Shown: positions 17,531 to 31,627 of the stretch, piece by piece
Position numbering within the stretch: the first letter of the stretch is position 1
How the letters are laid out: every line of letters starts with the position of its first letter
Assembly: GCA_030998015.1 (NCBI GenBank)
Contig: JARWMV010000164.1
Location: 1-31,627 of the forward strand
DNA length: 31,627 nt
Reading direction: 5' to 3'
Origin: Ceratorhiza oryzae-sativae
Taxonomy: Eukaryota > Basidiomycota > Agaricomycetes > Cantharellales > Ceratobasidiaceae
The notes under the pieces: model-generated
Told to the model about the DNA's origin: nothing
The model's input: the letters and a program-made list of their open reading frames with translations, nothing else
The model's database searches: none
Program-made: the position numbers and the translations under genes

Positions 17531-18914
17531 TGTCACAACCTGGTCTCTAGGCCCTTACATGTACTCTTGAAGTACAGTTAAGGAGGATAATACCTCTGTG
17601 TATAGTCCTAATCACTGGCTTGGGTTCACCACTCAGCGTTGCCCAGTTGTCTGCTAAGGCCTCTGTGTTGAGACCCCTCTGTCTGCCTGTCTCTATTGAT
17701 TCCTTAAGTAGTGGCTATGTTGTCAGTGGTAATGTGCAGTGTATATTGATAGTATTTATGTAGTATGTACAGGTGATCCCTGTGGTTGACAAGATAAAGC
17801 AAGCTGGTGTCCACTGTTATGACCTGCACAGACAACCATAACATGACAAGAGAATTAGCATATAGTTTATAGCATTTTCTCCTAAGTTGAACAAGCTATA
17901 AACATAGTCATGTGACCTCAGTGCTTATCCTGGTGCTTACAGTGGTTATCTAACTTGCTCCTACAATTCTCTCCATTGTAACTTGGAGCAAGGAGTGAGT
18001 TGTCATGTGATCCTGGTGCTTATAACTGTCACATGACATTGGTGCTTACTGTGGTTATCTAACTTGCTCCTGCAATTCTCTCCATTGTAACTTGGAGCAA
18101 GGAGCAAGTTGTCACATGACCCTGGCACTTCACACATCACATGATCTTGGTGCTTATGGTGGTTACCTAACTCACTCCTGCAATTCTCACCATTGTAACT
18201 TGGAGTGAGGAGTGAGTTATCATGTGACCTCAGCACTTAAATCATGTGACCCTTGGACCTCATGTGGCTCTATAAGATTTGGAGCTGCAACAACCCTAAG
18301 AGCAACTTACTTAATACTTGTTTACACCACACATGACATATAACATACTGCAGACTGTGGAACAGTCTGACTCATACCTTGAGGGGTATATAACTCATTG
18401 AAAGCAAGACTATGGACCCCAGCTTGCTTTATCTTGTCAACCACAGGGACCACCTGTACATACTACATAAATACTATCAATATACACTGCAAATTACCAC
18501 CGACAACATAGCCACTAGTTAAGGAATCAATAGAGACAAGGAGACAGAGGGGTCTTGACATCCACAGGCTTGCTTTCAATGAGTTATATACCCCTCAAGG
18601 TATGAGTCAGACTGTTCCACAGTCTGCAGTATGTTATAGGTCATGTGTGGTGTAAACAAGTATTAAGTAAGTTGCTCTTAGGGTTGTTGTGGCTCCAAAT
18701 CTTATAGAGCTGCATGAGGTCCTAGGGTCACATGACTCCTTGCTCCTTGCTCCAAGTTACAATGGAGAGAATTGCAGGAGCAAGTTAGATAACCATGGTA
18801 AGCACTGAGGCTATGTGACCCTGTTTATAGCTTGTTCAACTTTGGAGAAAATGCTATAGACTATAGATTAATTCCCTTGTTATGTTATGGCCATCTGTGC
18901 AGCTCATAAAAACA
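17531..18914 (+). repeat. Old LTR of family B, interrupted by a nested LTR
   Basis: The left part (17531-17814) begins TGTCACAACCTGG and carries TTAAGTAGTGGCT and GTTGACAAGATAAAGCAAGCT, as in the family B LTR. The right part (18561-about 18914) resumes after an inserted copy and carries TCTTATAGAGC, one GGAGCAAG/CTTGCTCC-type unit and an end near CTCATAAAAACA. Orientation matches 8946-9624. Nearly every CpG of the young copies is TpG or CpA here. The outer ends are approximate. Confidence 0.8.
17815..18560 (-). repeat. Nested solo LTR of family B with TCCAC target duplication
   Basis: It starts TGTTATGACCTGC and ends GGGGTCTTGACA in plus reading, so it is inverted relative to the LTR around it. 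Perfect 5-bp duplications TCCAC flank it (17810-17814 and 18561-18565). It contains three decayed copies of the internal unit, with TAACTTGGAGCAAGGAG for the young TAACCTGGAGCGAGGAG. This proves that the family transposes with 5-bp duplications. Confidence 0.93.
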
Positions 18915-19166
18915 AGCAAGGAAGGAGGATGAGGAACTAGAAGGCTCAAAGGTAGCCTTATATACTTGAGAGAAAGACTGTTCAAGTCATTACATAGACT
19001 ACAGTCATACTATAAGTGACTAGTTACAGTAAGTCATAGCATGGTCACTTTACTTGCTTGCTGACTTGTCTTATACATGTCAAGACCTAACCAGAATCTG
19101 AAAGATATTTGAACTGAGCTCACAACTGGAGGTCAAGTTCTTGGGGAACTCCCTTTGAACTTGATC
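18915..19166. other. Short non-coding spacer
   Basis: 252 bp lie between the nested LTR and the next LTR. I see no coding or structural signal. Confidence 0.5.
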
Positions 19167-20476
19167 TGTTATGGATCACTAACATTTTCTATTATTTTAG
19201 TCTGCTCTGCCAACCTCAAGCAATGCCTCTGTAATTAAATTGTGAAATACTTGAATTTGTATGCGCTCTGAATTGTACTATTTTCTGTTCCATTAAATAG
19301 TACAAAATTCCCGCTCTCCAAAGCATATTTTATTAAGATTTTACGATAAGATCTCAGAGAGATATAGAGGTTGCGATATTTCCTCTTATCAGGAGATATT
19401 GATTACAACATCGCACCGCTCATATCTCGGCAACCGCTTACGCTATCAAAGCGATCTTATGCTCTATCGATAGCTAATCTTTGGCAGTATCTGCTGCCCG
19501 AAGATCGTCGCGATCCACCAGATCCTCGCGCCGGAATGGCCCGAAGATCATTAGAATCTTACTGGACCATCAATCAAGATCTAATGACTCCAGTGAGTCA
19601 GGAGAGCTTCCCAAATTGATCCAGAAGCTTCTCTGACTCACTTTATGACTCACTGAGATGTAGCCTCTGTTCATTACATGTATATACTATGATAATATGA
19701 TCTACAAGCCAATAGCAGGTCTCAGATGCATCAATGCCTTTGATCCACACCCTGTCTTTACTCTCATATCCTATACTGGGCTAGGGTGTACCCCAAGTAT
19801 AGCAGTACCCTCTTTTGATGATTGCACTGGCATGCATGTATCTAATTGGCTCTGGAATGCCCTCCTCAGGGTATAAAAGGACCTCCTCTGAGGCCCTTCC
19901 AGACCACCTCCCTCCTCTACTCAACCCAGACTGGTTATTGGTTTCCTTTTTCTCTTTCTATTTCTCTTGTCTGTGTGTGATTTCTTATATAACTAGTACT
20001 GAGGAATAAAGTACCATATTAGTTATATGCTGTCTGATTCATTGTATCTTATATACAGAGATATATAAGGATACAATATTGCCTGATTGAGCATGACATT
20101 AAGTACCAGCTATTAGAGGAAATCTAAGTACCTGTAGCTGAGGAAGTACACGCATTAGGCAGCCCTCCGTCTATCCTATAAGCTATCACTTAAAGTCTAG
20201 TATTAAGATTAGTATCAGTTAGTCCAAGCGACTAGGGCTGAACTACATTTAAGATATCTAAGGGAACCTGACCATAGTAGTCTTGCTCTTTATACCTATA
20301 AATTAGTCAGTTTACACTGTGAAAGATTAAGACTACCTTGAGTGTTACTTGATTGCATTGCAACTACTTTGAGCCTTCTTACTCTAGTCTAAGAAGTATT
20401 GAGTACAATTAGTGTATACTAACATATCTACATTTGCTTAAGCTCTAGATATTCAAGTATACCCTGACCTGTAACA
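19167..20476 (+). repeat. Solo LTR of family C, copy 1, TGATC target duplication
   Basis: A 1310 bp unit starts TGTTATGGATC and ends GACCTGTAACA (TG...CA, inverted termini TGTTA/TAACA). It is flanked by TGATC at 19162-19166 and 20477-20481. A TATAAAAG box lies at 19872-19879 and an AATAAA at 20005-20010, in the order expected for U3, R and U5 on the plus strand. Many CpG remain in 19380-19560. No internal element is attached. Confidence 0.93.
19872..19879 (+). promoter_or_regulatory. LTR promoter TATA box (family C)
   Basis: GGGTATAAAAGGACC is conserved in the second copy at 21965-21972, about 130 bp before the AATAAA signal. Confidence 0.7.
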
Positions 20477-20481
20477 TGATC

Positions 20482-20799
20482 CCTGTTATATACCATTCAT
20501 TGTACAGCTGAGAATACATAGTCACAAACTGCAATTGGTCATTTGATATCAAATATGATGTGTCAGCATCTGACAAATCAACCAGAAAGTTCCATGAGTC
20601 ACCTGACCCAGAAACTATAGATAATAAGGAATATTAAAATACTAGAAATCATCATTAATTGCCATGACACCTTCTGGCTTGTGACAATACATGATTCACT
20701 AACTACATGACTCCTATTGCAATAAAGAGCATCAAGCTGAATAAGGTGGCCAGGTTGACTCCATCTCACCAGTACTAGTGGGAAATGGTGATGTCTTAT
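20482..20799. other. Non-coding relic DNA
   Basis: About 95 bp here (GCAATTGG... to AAACTATAGATA, 20530-20625) resemble 8107-8200 at a level readable by eye, so it is an old dispersed repeat. No gene is seen. Confidence 0.45.
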
Positions 20800-21045
20800 C
20801 TTGGAGGACATGGATCACACCTGACAATTGAGCTCTTGATGTATGCTGCCAAAGCTTGGACTGCCACAGTTGAGCTTCCTAGCCATATCAACAGGCATCC
20901 TGCAAACAGTTGACATTGGGCTTTTTCACCCCTTGAAGCACATCTATCAAGCAGAAGTGGACAGATGGACATGAATTGGCTGAAAGCTCACTAAAGACCT
21001 ATTTGTGACCTACAGGTTTCCTGCATCCAAAACTGAAGACCACCT
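20800..21045 (+). pseudogene. DDE transposase relic (pogo/Fot1-like)
   Basis: The plus-strand frame from 20800 reads LGGHGSHLTIELL, matching the DGHxSHxT segment of DDE_1-type transposases. After a one-base frame change near 20890 comes GILQTVDIGLFHPLK followed by IYQAEVDRW, matching the LQPLDxxxFxPLK segment that carries the third catalytic Asp in these enzymes. Stops and the frameshift show it is dead. The N-terminal DNA-binding part and the terminal repeats are not recognisable. The sequence near 20530-20625 resembles 8107-8200, so parts of this relic may be dispersed. Confidence 0.6.
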
Positions 21046-21261
21046 TACTTTGAAGATTCACAAGTGTGCTCCATGAAGCACAATAGGAGGCCTACACAGA
21101 GAAGATCATCAAAAGTGCATTGAATGTGACCAGTATTACTCCCCTAGATGCATGGCATACAAGCATAGTGAAGAGGTGCTGAGAGGAGCTGCAATCAAAA
21201 CTGACTCTGCACAAGCAGAGCATCCAAATTTTTTGGATGCTGAATTTGGATGTTACAGGTT

Positions 21262-22558
21262 TTTTATGGATCACTAACATTTTCTATTATTTTAGTCTGC
21301 TTTGCCAACCTCAAGCGATGCCTCTGTAATTTTCTTGAAATTAAATGAATTTGTATGCATCTGAATTTGTACTATTTGTGTTCCATTAAATAGTACAAAA
21401 TCTCCTCTTTCCAACACATATTTTATCATGATTTTATCTTAAGAACTCAGAGAGATATAGAGGTTGTGATATTTCCTCTTATCAGGAGATATTGATTACA
21501 ACATCACGCTGCTCATATCTTGGCAACCGCTTACACTATCAAAGCGATCTTATGCTCTATCAATAGCTAATCTTCAGCAGTATCTGCTGCCCGAATATTG
21601 TCCCAATCCACCAGATCCTTGTGCCGGAATGGCCTGAAGATCATTAGAATCTTACTGGACCATCAATCAAGATCTAATGACTCCAGTGAGTCAGGAGAGC
21701 CTTCTGAATTGATCCAGAAGCTTCTCTGACTCACTTTATGACTCACTGAGATGTAGCCTCTGTTCATTACATGTATATACTATGATAATATGATCTACAA
21801 GCCAATAGCAGGTCTCAGATGCATCAATGCCTTCGATCCACACCCTGTCTTTACTCTCATATCCTATACTGGGCTAGGGTGTACCTCAAGTATAGCAGTA
21901 CCCTCTTTTGATGATCACACTGGCATGTGTGCATCTATTTGGCTCTGGAATGCCCTCCTCAGGGTATAAAAGGACCTCCTCTGAGGCCCTTCCAGACCAC
22001 CCTCCTCTACTCAACCCAGACTGGTTATTGGTTTCTTTTCTCTTTCTATTTCTCTTGTCTGTGTGTGATTTCATATATAACTAGTTCTGAGGAATAATGT
22101 ACCATATTAGTTATATACTGTCTGATTCATTGTATCTTATATACAGAGTTATATAAGGATACAATATTGCCTGATTGAGTGTGACATTAAGTACCAGCTA
22201 TTAGAGGAAATCTAAGTACCTGTAGCTGAGGAAGTACACACATTAGGCAGCCCACCATCTATCCTATAAGCTATCACTTAAGTTTAGTATTAAGATTAGT
22301 ATCAGTTAGTCCAAGTGACCTGAACTACATTTAAGATATCTAAGGGAACCTGACCATAGTAGTCTTGGTCTTTATACCTATAAATTAGTCAGTTTACACT
22401 GTGAAAGATTAAGACTACCTTGAGTGTTACTTGATTGCATTGCAACTACTTTGAGCCTTCTTTCTCTAGTCTAAGAAGTATTGAGTATGATTAGTGTATA
22501 CTAACATATCTACATTTTCTTAAGCTCTAGATATTCAAGTGTACCCTGACCTGTAACA
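21262..22558 (+). repeat. Solo LTR of family C, copy 2, AGGTT target duplication
   Basis: A 1297 bp unit closely similar to 19167-20476 along its whole length. It is flanked by AGGTT at 21257-21261 and 22559-22563, so it is a separate insertion and not a segmental duplicate. The first base pair TG has become TT. Many CpG of copy 1 are TpG or CpA here (for example 21590-21640 against 19499-19545), and the poly(A) signal AATAAA is AATAAT. TATAAAAG is kept at 21965-21972. Confidence 0.92.
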
Positions 22559-22563
22559 AGGTT

Positions 22564-24477
22564 TATGTAGGCAATGTATCCATATTGTGATGCAAAATAC
22601 TTAAAATTGGGTGTTTTGCCCATTTTCTAAATGCATTTGTTGGGACCAGGACAATCCCAACAACATGAATACCAGCCTACTAAAGCTTTTGTTGAAGATG
22701 CCACAGTCCACAGGTCACCTAAAATCTAAAAGTGGACAAAACATCTATTTTACATGGAATTGTCCAAAAAGTTTGGACATTCCCAATCTGCAGAGTGAGC
22801 TGATACAAATCCAAAAACGATCTGGTTATCAGGTGCCAAAAAGCACTGACACAATGCCTTGACCTTGTAAACAATTCCCATGCAAGTGCTTAGCAGTTGC
22901 AACAAGGGCCCAGGGAGGTTTTATCAATGATTGAGGATACCTTGGCTCGGTTTGCAATGCTAGGATTAGAGCTTGTGTCTGCAAAGGTGGCAGCCCTTGA
23001 TTGCCAGCATTGTAAAACAACTGGTAGCAAACGAGTCAGACAGGCTATCATTTGGGTTCAAGCTGAAATAGAGGCATCGGGGAGCGGAAAGGTGAGGCCA
23101 AGGAATCTCGCAGTGCAAAAAGGGGTAGAGGACGAGAACGAAGCTAGAATAAGGTTTGCAGTCGCAGTCGTGCCACTGGTAGAGGAGCTCGTCTCCTTGG
23201 AATGAGGCAACAGACTTCGCTGATGAAAACGACATCAATATAAGGGATTTGTTTACTATATGCGTTTACGACTCACCTGTGGAAGTAGGGGCTGCGTATG
23301 ATGTCTGATGCTTCGTTGCAATCCTCAAGGTAGAGAGGAACGTGGCGGCAGTGCAATCAGCGTTTACCGGTTTGGTTGCGACCTAAGTTTCACGCCGGCA
23401 TCAAGCGGTCTCAATATCATATGGGATGACTTCTCTGCGACAGCACATCTAGCATGCACAAGAGTCATATAGACTCGCTTGATGTTCAAAGCAGGGTCGT
23501 TGAAGGAAGTTATTAAACATCCCACAATTTTTTGATGGCTGAATTGATTCAACAAGCACATTTGCCAAAATCACTATGGCAGAACCAGCACAAGCTAATG
23601 GGATAAATTTGTATGTATAGGGCGTTTGGTTGGCTCTATACACGTGCCAAAATTCAAGCCCCGTAAGAGACTCAAACCGTAGAACATGAGCCTGGTCCGC
23701 TTCCCTAATCCGGTATGGCAGATAGAACGCTCTGCAAGTGCCGACGACGTCCTGACCTTCTCATATTCTCGTCAAGAAGCCGCGCTTGAACGGGAGTGTT
23801 TCTCTTTGTCCGGCACATTTCGGACGACGAAAGATCTCCAGACCGTCTCCATTGCATACCCGTTTGAGCTCGGCACTCCACCCAACCCAAGTCTTCGCTC
23901 CTCTAGAACCCAAGCCTACACCCAGAAGGTATAGCTTGAGACTCCGTAGGGCATAATCAAATAACACCGGCTCTAGGACGGTTCGGAGCGATAAGCTCCG
24001 CCCACTCACGAGCCATCTTATTAACTTCTACTCTAAAGTGTAGTAGACAAAAATAAAATGCCGCAACCCAGGATTTACCCGGTCAGTCAAACAAACCGGG
24101 AAAGTAGCAGCAGCACATCGGACAGCTCCACCAAGACACAATTGACAAGCGGGGATCGACGTCTATCCCCGTCTCCCATTTAGCAAAACAGCCATGTCGA
24201 CAAAACAGGTGGTTGCGGGATTTTGAAACAGACGCCACAGTGTGCGAAGAGCCACCATGACAAATGGATACCAAACCGGAACTTTTCGGAATTAGATTAC
24301 AATAGGAAACAAGATGAACGGCGCCACCCGGCGGTACTCCATACTGCCACGCGTCTTCAGATGCGGGCAAAAATAACACGGAAAACATGCGGCTCTATTA
24401 CTACTAAGCGATGGTACACATTTCTACGATATCTTCACAAGCCGTTCCACCAGAGCGAAAAAGGAGATGATGTGATT
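22564..24477. other. Intergenic region without a supportable gene
   Basis: About 1.9 kb mark the transition from CpG-poor relic DNA (to about 22,880) to CpG-normal gene-region DNA. A 102-codon plus-strand frame at 22897-23205, with a CQHC motif, has no family signature and no clear promoter, so I do not call it. The part next to 24478 is probably the 3' flank of the GMC gene. Confidence 0.5.
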
Positions 24478-27547
<3,070 letters not shown>

Positions 27548-29764
27548 ATGGGCGCCCTCGACTCTACTTTTGGCGCTACTTATATTGGCACTGTCGTCGC
27601 CACCTTGTACGTCTCTTCCCTTCGGACCCCTGGATTCGTGTCACCAGAGGAAATCTGACTTCTTTTTAGCCTCTATGGCATCATGACGCTCCAGACCTAT
27701 ATCTACTGGAGCAGGTATATCCATGACACTACTTTTGATCGTCTATTCGTGAGTTTTCCTCGAACTTTTCGTCTCCAGTGAGCTTTGACCGACGGCCATG
27801 CATAGGTTTTCGCACTTTGGTAAGTCAGCCACAGAACCCTCACTTGGTTTGAATTCTGAATGATGCACGTAGGGTGATCGACACGCTTCAAATGGCTTGC
27901 ATAGCACACATGCAATACCATTACCTGATCAACAATTATGCGAATCCCGCCGCGCTGCAGTTCAATAACTGGTACGCTCCCTTCTCTGTTCTACAAAACT
28001 CTCACTCTAAACCGGATTTAGGTCGTTCAACGTATGACCAATCTAGCTCAGTCTGTTTGTGCTCCTGACTTACGCGAATTCGCTTAGATGGAGGTCGGTC
28101 TAACCGCAGTCATCACGTTTATGGTTCAAGTGTGAGCTTGTTTTCGCCCCCTGTGCTTTGCTATAGTGATCGCTAAAACCTACGTGTTTGAAGGTTCTTC
28201 GCGAGACGCGCGTGGTATTGTATGTTCCTCTTCTCTTCCTCTTGGCCATGTCAATCTGACACAAACCCCATAGTTACGAAGCGGGTTGGCTCGCGCTTCA
28301 CCACAACTCGCCGGACACAAATGATGGGTGCCATTATTGTTAGTTGTGCTCGAATGTTTGATTCCGTCGAATTTTCACGGCTAATTATTTCTTCCTGCGC
28401 TAATCACTCGCCTCCAACCGATTGGCTCGTATGCTTCCCGTCTGATTGCCTACCCGTCTGTGCCCGGTGATCTGGCCTTGCTCCTTCGACACGCCGTTGC
28501 GATATTCTCTTCCCCCCGATTTCATTTCACATCAACAAACCATCACAACAGGGCTTCATCGCGCTCTGTCAGCTTGGTTTCGGGATGGGGGCGTTCGGGA
28601 TGGTCTGGGTTCTAGGCGAGTTTCAAAAGTTCATCAAGTACAACGTGGGTGGATTCTTCTCCGTGTGTTCGAGGAGGGAAATTAAATCAGCCGATATATA
28701 CGCGCGCTTCTTTGTCGTATCGCCCTCTCCCCAATCTCCCTTTGACACAACGCCACTGTTTCAATAATGCCGATCCCTGCTTCGACACTCTCTGGCCGCC
28801 ACTGGCTCGTTTTAGTGGCTCGTCGGAGGATGGCTCGGCGCCGCGGCTTTGGGAGATGTCATTATCGTGTACATGCTGTCCACAGCCCTCATGGCTCAAC
28901 GAACTGGATTTGGACGGTCCGTCTTGCATCTTCTCCCTCGGATTTGTCTTGTGTGACTAAATTTGTGCTTCGCTTGAGCAGAACTGACGCACTGATTAAC
29001 AAGCTTTTGCGGTACACGATCAACACAGGCCTTCTGACCAGGTATGTTCCCTTCCGCATTGCTCCTGTCATCATGGAACTGAGCGTATTTTAGTTTGATA
29101 GCCATCACGGACGTGGTCACGTTTTGTACAATGAACAACTTGATCCACCTTGGGTTTAATTTTACGCTCGGGAAACGTACGTTTATTCTGTTTTTGAAGA
29201 GCGAAAAATGAAGACTGACCTTGGCTAATAGTATATACCAATGTGGGTAATTATTTCGAATAGGATCCACACCGATCATGCCCTTCAACTTTGTCTATCG
29301 ATGTCTTCATTTCTGCCTCGTGCCGATGCTATTGCCCACCTTCTGGTGGAGAACTTGAATTCGCTAACATACTCAATGCATAGACGCTTCTCGCTACCCT
29401 CAACTCGCGCGAAATCGAACCCGAAAACGTTGTGCACGTCGAGTCGGGTTCGTACCGACTCGGCGAGGTGAACCGCCTTCCGGCATCGAACACGGTCAAA
29501 TTCAACCGACCGGCAGCCCCGTCCCAAGTAGGCCGCGCTTTATCCCTAACCGAGGGCATGTTGCTAATGATGACCACATAGCTCGATTTGAACAGCGGTG
29601 TTCTTCTCCACACCGATACGCAAATTCAGGTTGCCGAGATGGACTCTCCTCCTCACGAACGCCAAAAGCGGGTGGTCGTTTTGCCTCGCGAGGGCAAGGA
29701 TGAGGAGTATGATCTCGACGGCTCAGAGTCGATGGAGAGCAAAAAGCGCAGCAAGCCGCTATAG
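27548..29764 (+). CDS. DUF6534-type multipass membrane protein, 15 exons (copy A)
   Basis: Exons: 27548-27606, 27670-27748, 27806-27819, 27873-27971, 28022-28031, 28088-28131, 28194-28219, 28274-28338, 28552-28644, 28816-28916, 28982-29041, 29094-29176, 29232-29242, 29384-29527, 29582-29764; 1071 nt, 356 residues. It starts MGALDSTFGATYIGT, a typical opening of the family. About six or seven hydrophobic helices lie at roughly 12-34, 46-70, 90-106, 127-152, 164-189, 205-230 and possibly 232-248. The DUF6534 region is about 176-260 (DVIIVYMLSTALM, RTGFGRTD, YTINTGLL, TLLATLNSRE). A hydrophilic, charged tail of about 100 residues follows, probably cytosolic. Function is unknown; membrane location is inferred. 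Exons 3, 5 and 13 are microexons of 14, 10 and 11 nt. The exon 13/14 junction (intron 29243-29383) is the least certain. Confidence 0.9.
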
Positions 29765-30353
29765 ACATTCTCAAGGGGTTTCGATTAAAAGTTGTATATG
29801 TTTATAGATACTATAGCTCAGGACTAGTTTTCCATCACGTTCGCTTTCGCTATTTTCTTTTTGTACATTTCTTCTAGACCAAAATGCACTGCGTTTGTGG
29901 GTGCCTTGAGGGAACCACCCAGTTGTGGATTTGGCACAAATTGCGTCCTTGGTCGACCCTGCAATCCACATCACGCGCCACCACGTTGGCTCACCCTGAG
30001 AAGCCACCACGTTTGCGGGTCTATAGCACTTCTGATCTCACGCTAAGCCTGGTTAGTTACCTCGACCGGTCATGGCGGGTCCTCGTCGGTCTTGCGTGTT
30101 GGTTGTCCGAGTTCTTTCCCGTCACATGGAAATTTGCATATTCTCTGCTAGAATGGTTCTCTATTGCCGGTTGTTCTGATCTAGCGGCGACTGGTTTGTC
30201 TGATCGTTTAGCTAAGCGTCCAGTCCCCCCGTCGGCTGTATATCAATGCACAGGCACTGTACTGTGAAATCAGGCCTCCCCACTCTCATCCCCCCCGACT
30301 CGGGCTTTAGCTATCAGGCAGTTGATCTCTGTACCTGCTTACTCTAACACAAA
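29765..30353. promoter_or_regulatory. Spacer between the two DUF6534 genes with promoter of copy B
   Basis: 589 bp. GTCGGCTGTATATCAATG (30231-30248) resembles the CGTCGGCTGGTATATGAG found before copy A and lies 114 bp before the copy B start. The 127-codon frame at 29884-30267 has no family motif and is treated as chance. Confidence 0.5.
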
Positions 30354-31570
30354 ATGGGCCTCCTTGACGACACTTTTGGTTCGACCTACATTGGGGTGAT
30401 CATTGCCACCTTGTAAGCCTTTTTTTTAATGATAGATGATACAGTTATTGACAATCTGTTAGTCTGTACGGTATCATGACCTTGCAGTCGTACATCTACT
30501 GGGTCCGATACGTGCATGACAGTCTCTTTGACCGACTATTCGTACGTCTCCGTTTCTCGTGCCAACGAGTTCCAGCTCATTCCAAGTTCCGACACGCAGG
30601 TAGTCGCACTCTGGTCCGTTGCCATACCCCAAAAATATCTCTGCAAGACGCGCTAACCGCGAATCGTGTGACAGGTGCATTGACACACTCCAGCTAATCT
30701 TCATTTGCCATATGCAATACTGGTACATGATTGACAACTTTGCCAATCCCGTCGCGCTGCAGTATAACAACTGGTAAGTTTGGCGCCACAGTTCCCCGTT
30801 GACAGCGTGCTCATGGGGATGTGATTTGCATCCAGGTCTTTCAACGTGTGTATTCTTATTTCATTTCGGTTTCACACACGGAACTTAGTTTTGCAAATTC
30901 GGGTCTAGATGGAAGTTGGCCTGACCGCGATCATTACATTCATGGTTCAAGCGTACGTCGATAACTTGTGTAACACGCCGTCCGCTAAAGCCGATGTTGG
31001 ATTAGCTTCTTTGCTCGTCGGGCCTGGTACTGTGAGTGATTTCTTGCTGGCATAATATCGGCGAGTTTTCTGATTAGACTTTCAGTCACTAGCCGCGTTG
31101 GGAACAGGAACGAAGCCACGCGCAAGACGAAGGTTCTGGGCGTCCTGATTGTATGTTCTGATATGATCGATGGGTTTATTGGGTTTCTGATCTCGTGTGT
31201 TCTCCCTTAGGGTATCATTTCAGTTACCCAGCTCGGGTTTGGTCTTGCTTGCTTCGGAATGGTGTGGGTGCTCAAGATGTGGGTTCAGTTTATCGAATAC
31301 CGGGTATGTCATGGTTGAGCACTTGGTGGGATTCGGATGCTGACCGTGATGACAGTGGCTCGTGGCGGGATGGCTGTCTTCAGCTGCACTGTGTGATGTG
31401 CTGATTGTGTATATGCTTTCGACCGCGTTGATGACCCAACGCACTGGCTTTGGACGGTTCGTTCAGCTGTTCATATATGCACATTGGTCACAGGCTGATT
31501 ATTGTTCTAGAACGGATGCCTTGATTGACAAACTCTTGCGCTATACCATCAACACTGGCTTGCTGACCAG
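30354..31570 (+). CDS. DUF6534-type membrane protein, tandem paralogue (copy B), 3' end outside window
   Basis: Eleven exons are visible: 30354-30412, 30463-30541, 30600-30613, 30675-30773, 30836-30845, 30909-30952, 31006-31031, 31086-31150, 31211-31303, 31356-31456, 31511-31570. They encode 217 residues, starting MGLLDDTFGSTYIGV. Every exon has exactly the length of its counterpart in copy A (59, 79, 14, 99, 10, 44, 26, 65, 93, 101, 60 nt), with strongly similar protein (ARRAWY, DVLIVYMLSTALM, TQRTGFGRTD, LLRYTINTGLLT). Introns are 50-63 bp and unrelated in sequence. The frame is open with good GT/AG sites, so it should be a functional gene; the last four exons lie beyond 31627. Confidence 0.92.
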
Positions 31571-31627
31571 GTATGTTCTCTTCTAATTTGCATATTCAGA
31601 AAGGCTGACGGGGACGTCTGAAGCATT

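Noticed and set aside
21251..21265. TGTTACAGGT before the second family C LTR, matching the inverted LTR end
   Set aside because: The AGGTT duplication places the LTR start at 21262, so this is flanking target DNA and the match is coincidental.
22897..23205. 102-codon frame with a CQHC motif as a gene
   Set aside because: No family signature, no convincing promoter or introns, and an equally long frame lies on the opposite strand.
24083..24388. 101-codon minus-strand frame after the GMC gene
   Set aside because: It lies in the probable 3' flank and shows no motifs; opposite-strand frames are similar in length.
29884..30267. 127-codon frame between the DUF6534 genes
   Set aside because: It covers the promoter of copy B and has no recognisable domain or conserved counterpart before copy A.

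Overview
The window is nuclear DNA of a filamentous fungus, almost certainly a basidiomycete. The genes on the right are broken by many 50-65 bp spliceosomal introns and microexons, and two encode DUF6534-type membrane proteins, a family I know from Agaricomycetes. The closest fit I can suggest is Rhizoctonia/Ceratobasidiaceae, but that is inference.

Transposon-rich region, about 1-22,560. (i) 1-4633 is a minus-strand Ty3/gypsy retrotransposon running off the left edge, with gag, protease, RT-RNase H, the start of integrase and the 5' LTR. Its pol frame is cut by four TGA stops, each readable as a decayed CGA arginine codon. (ii) 4634-8945 is relic DNA, essentially free of CpG, holding a solo LTR with an ATATT target duplication, LTR fragments and a long inverted repeat. 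(iii) 8946-15787 is a CpG-rich, minus-strand LTR-bounded element. Its retroviral part is reduced to a gag N-terminus joined to an integrase C-terminus with chromodomain. Between this and the polypurine tract sit about 3.6 kb of cargo: an intact CRESS-DNA-virus-type Rep gene (428 aa), a divergent Cys-rich gene with its own intron, another unknown gene and a tRNA-like sequence. The LTRs carry 101-bp tandem units with perfect stem-loops. This is the most unusual object here. (iv) 15788-22558 holds a Ty1/copia relic, an older CpG-depleted LTR of the same family as the Rep element's LTRs with a second copy nested in it (target duplication TCCAC), two 1.3 kb solo LTRs of a third family (TGATC and AGGTT duplications), and a DDE transposase relic between them.

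Host gene region, about 24,478-31,627. A complete 11-exon GMC flavoprotein oxidoreductase (625 aa, minus strand) is divergently arranged with a 15-exon DUF6534 gene (356 aa, plus strand). A tandem paralogue follows and is cut by the right edge. All eleven visible exons have identical lengths in the two paralogues, and similar TATA-containing promoter sequence precedes both.

Exon boundaries were worked out by hand from reading frame, GT/AG sites and family motifs. No alignment, search or folding program was run.
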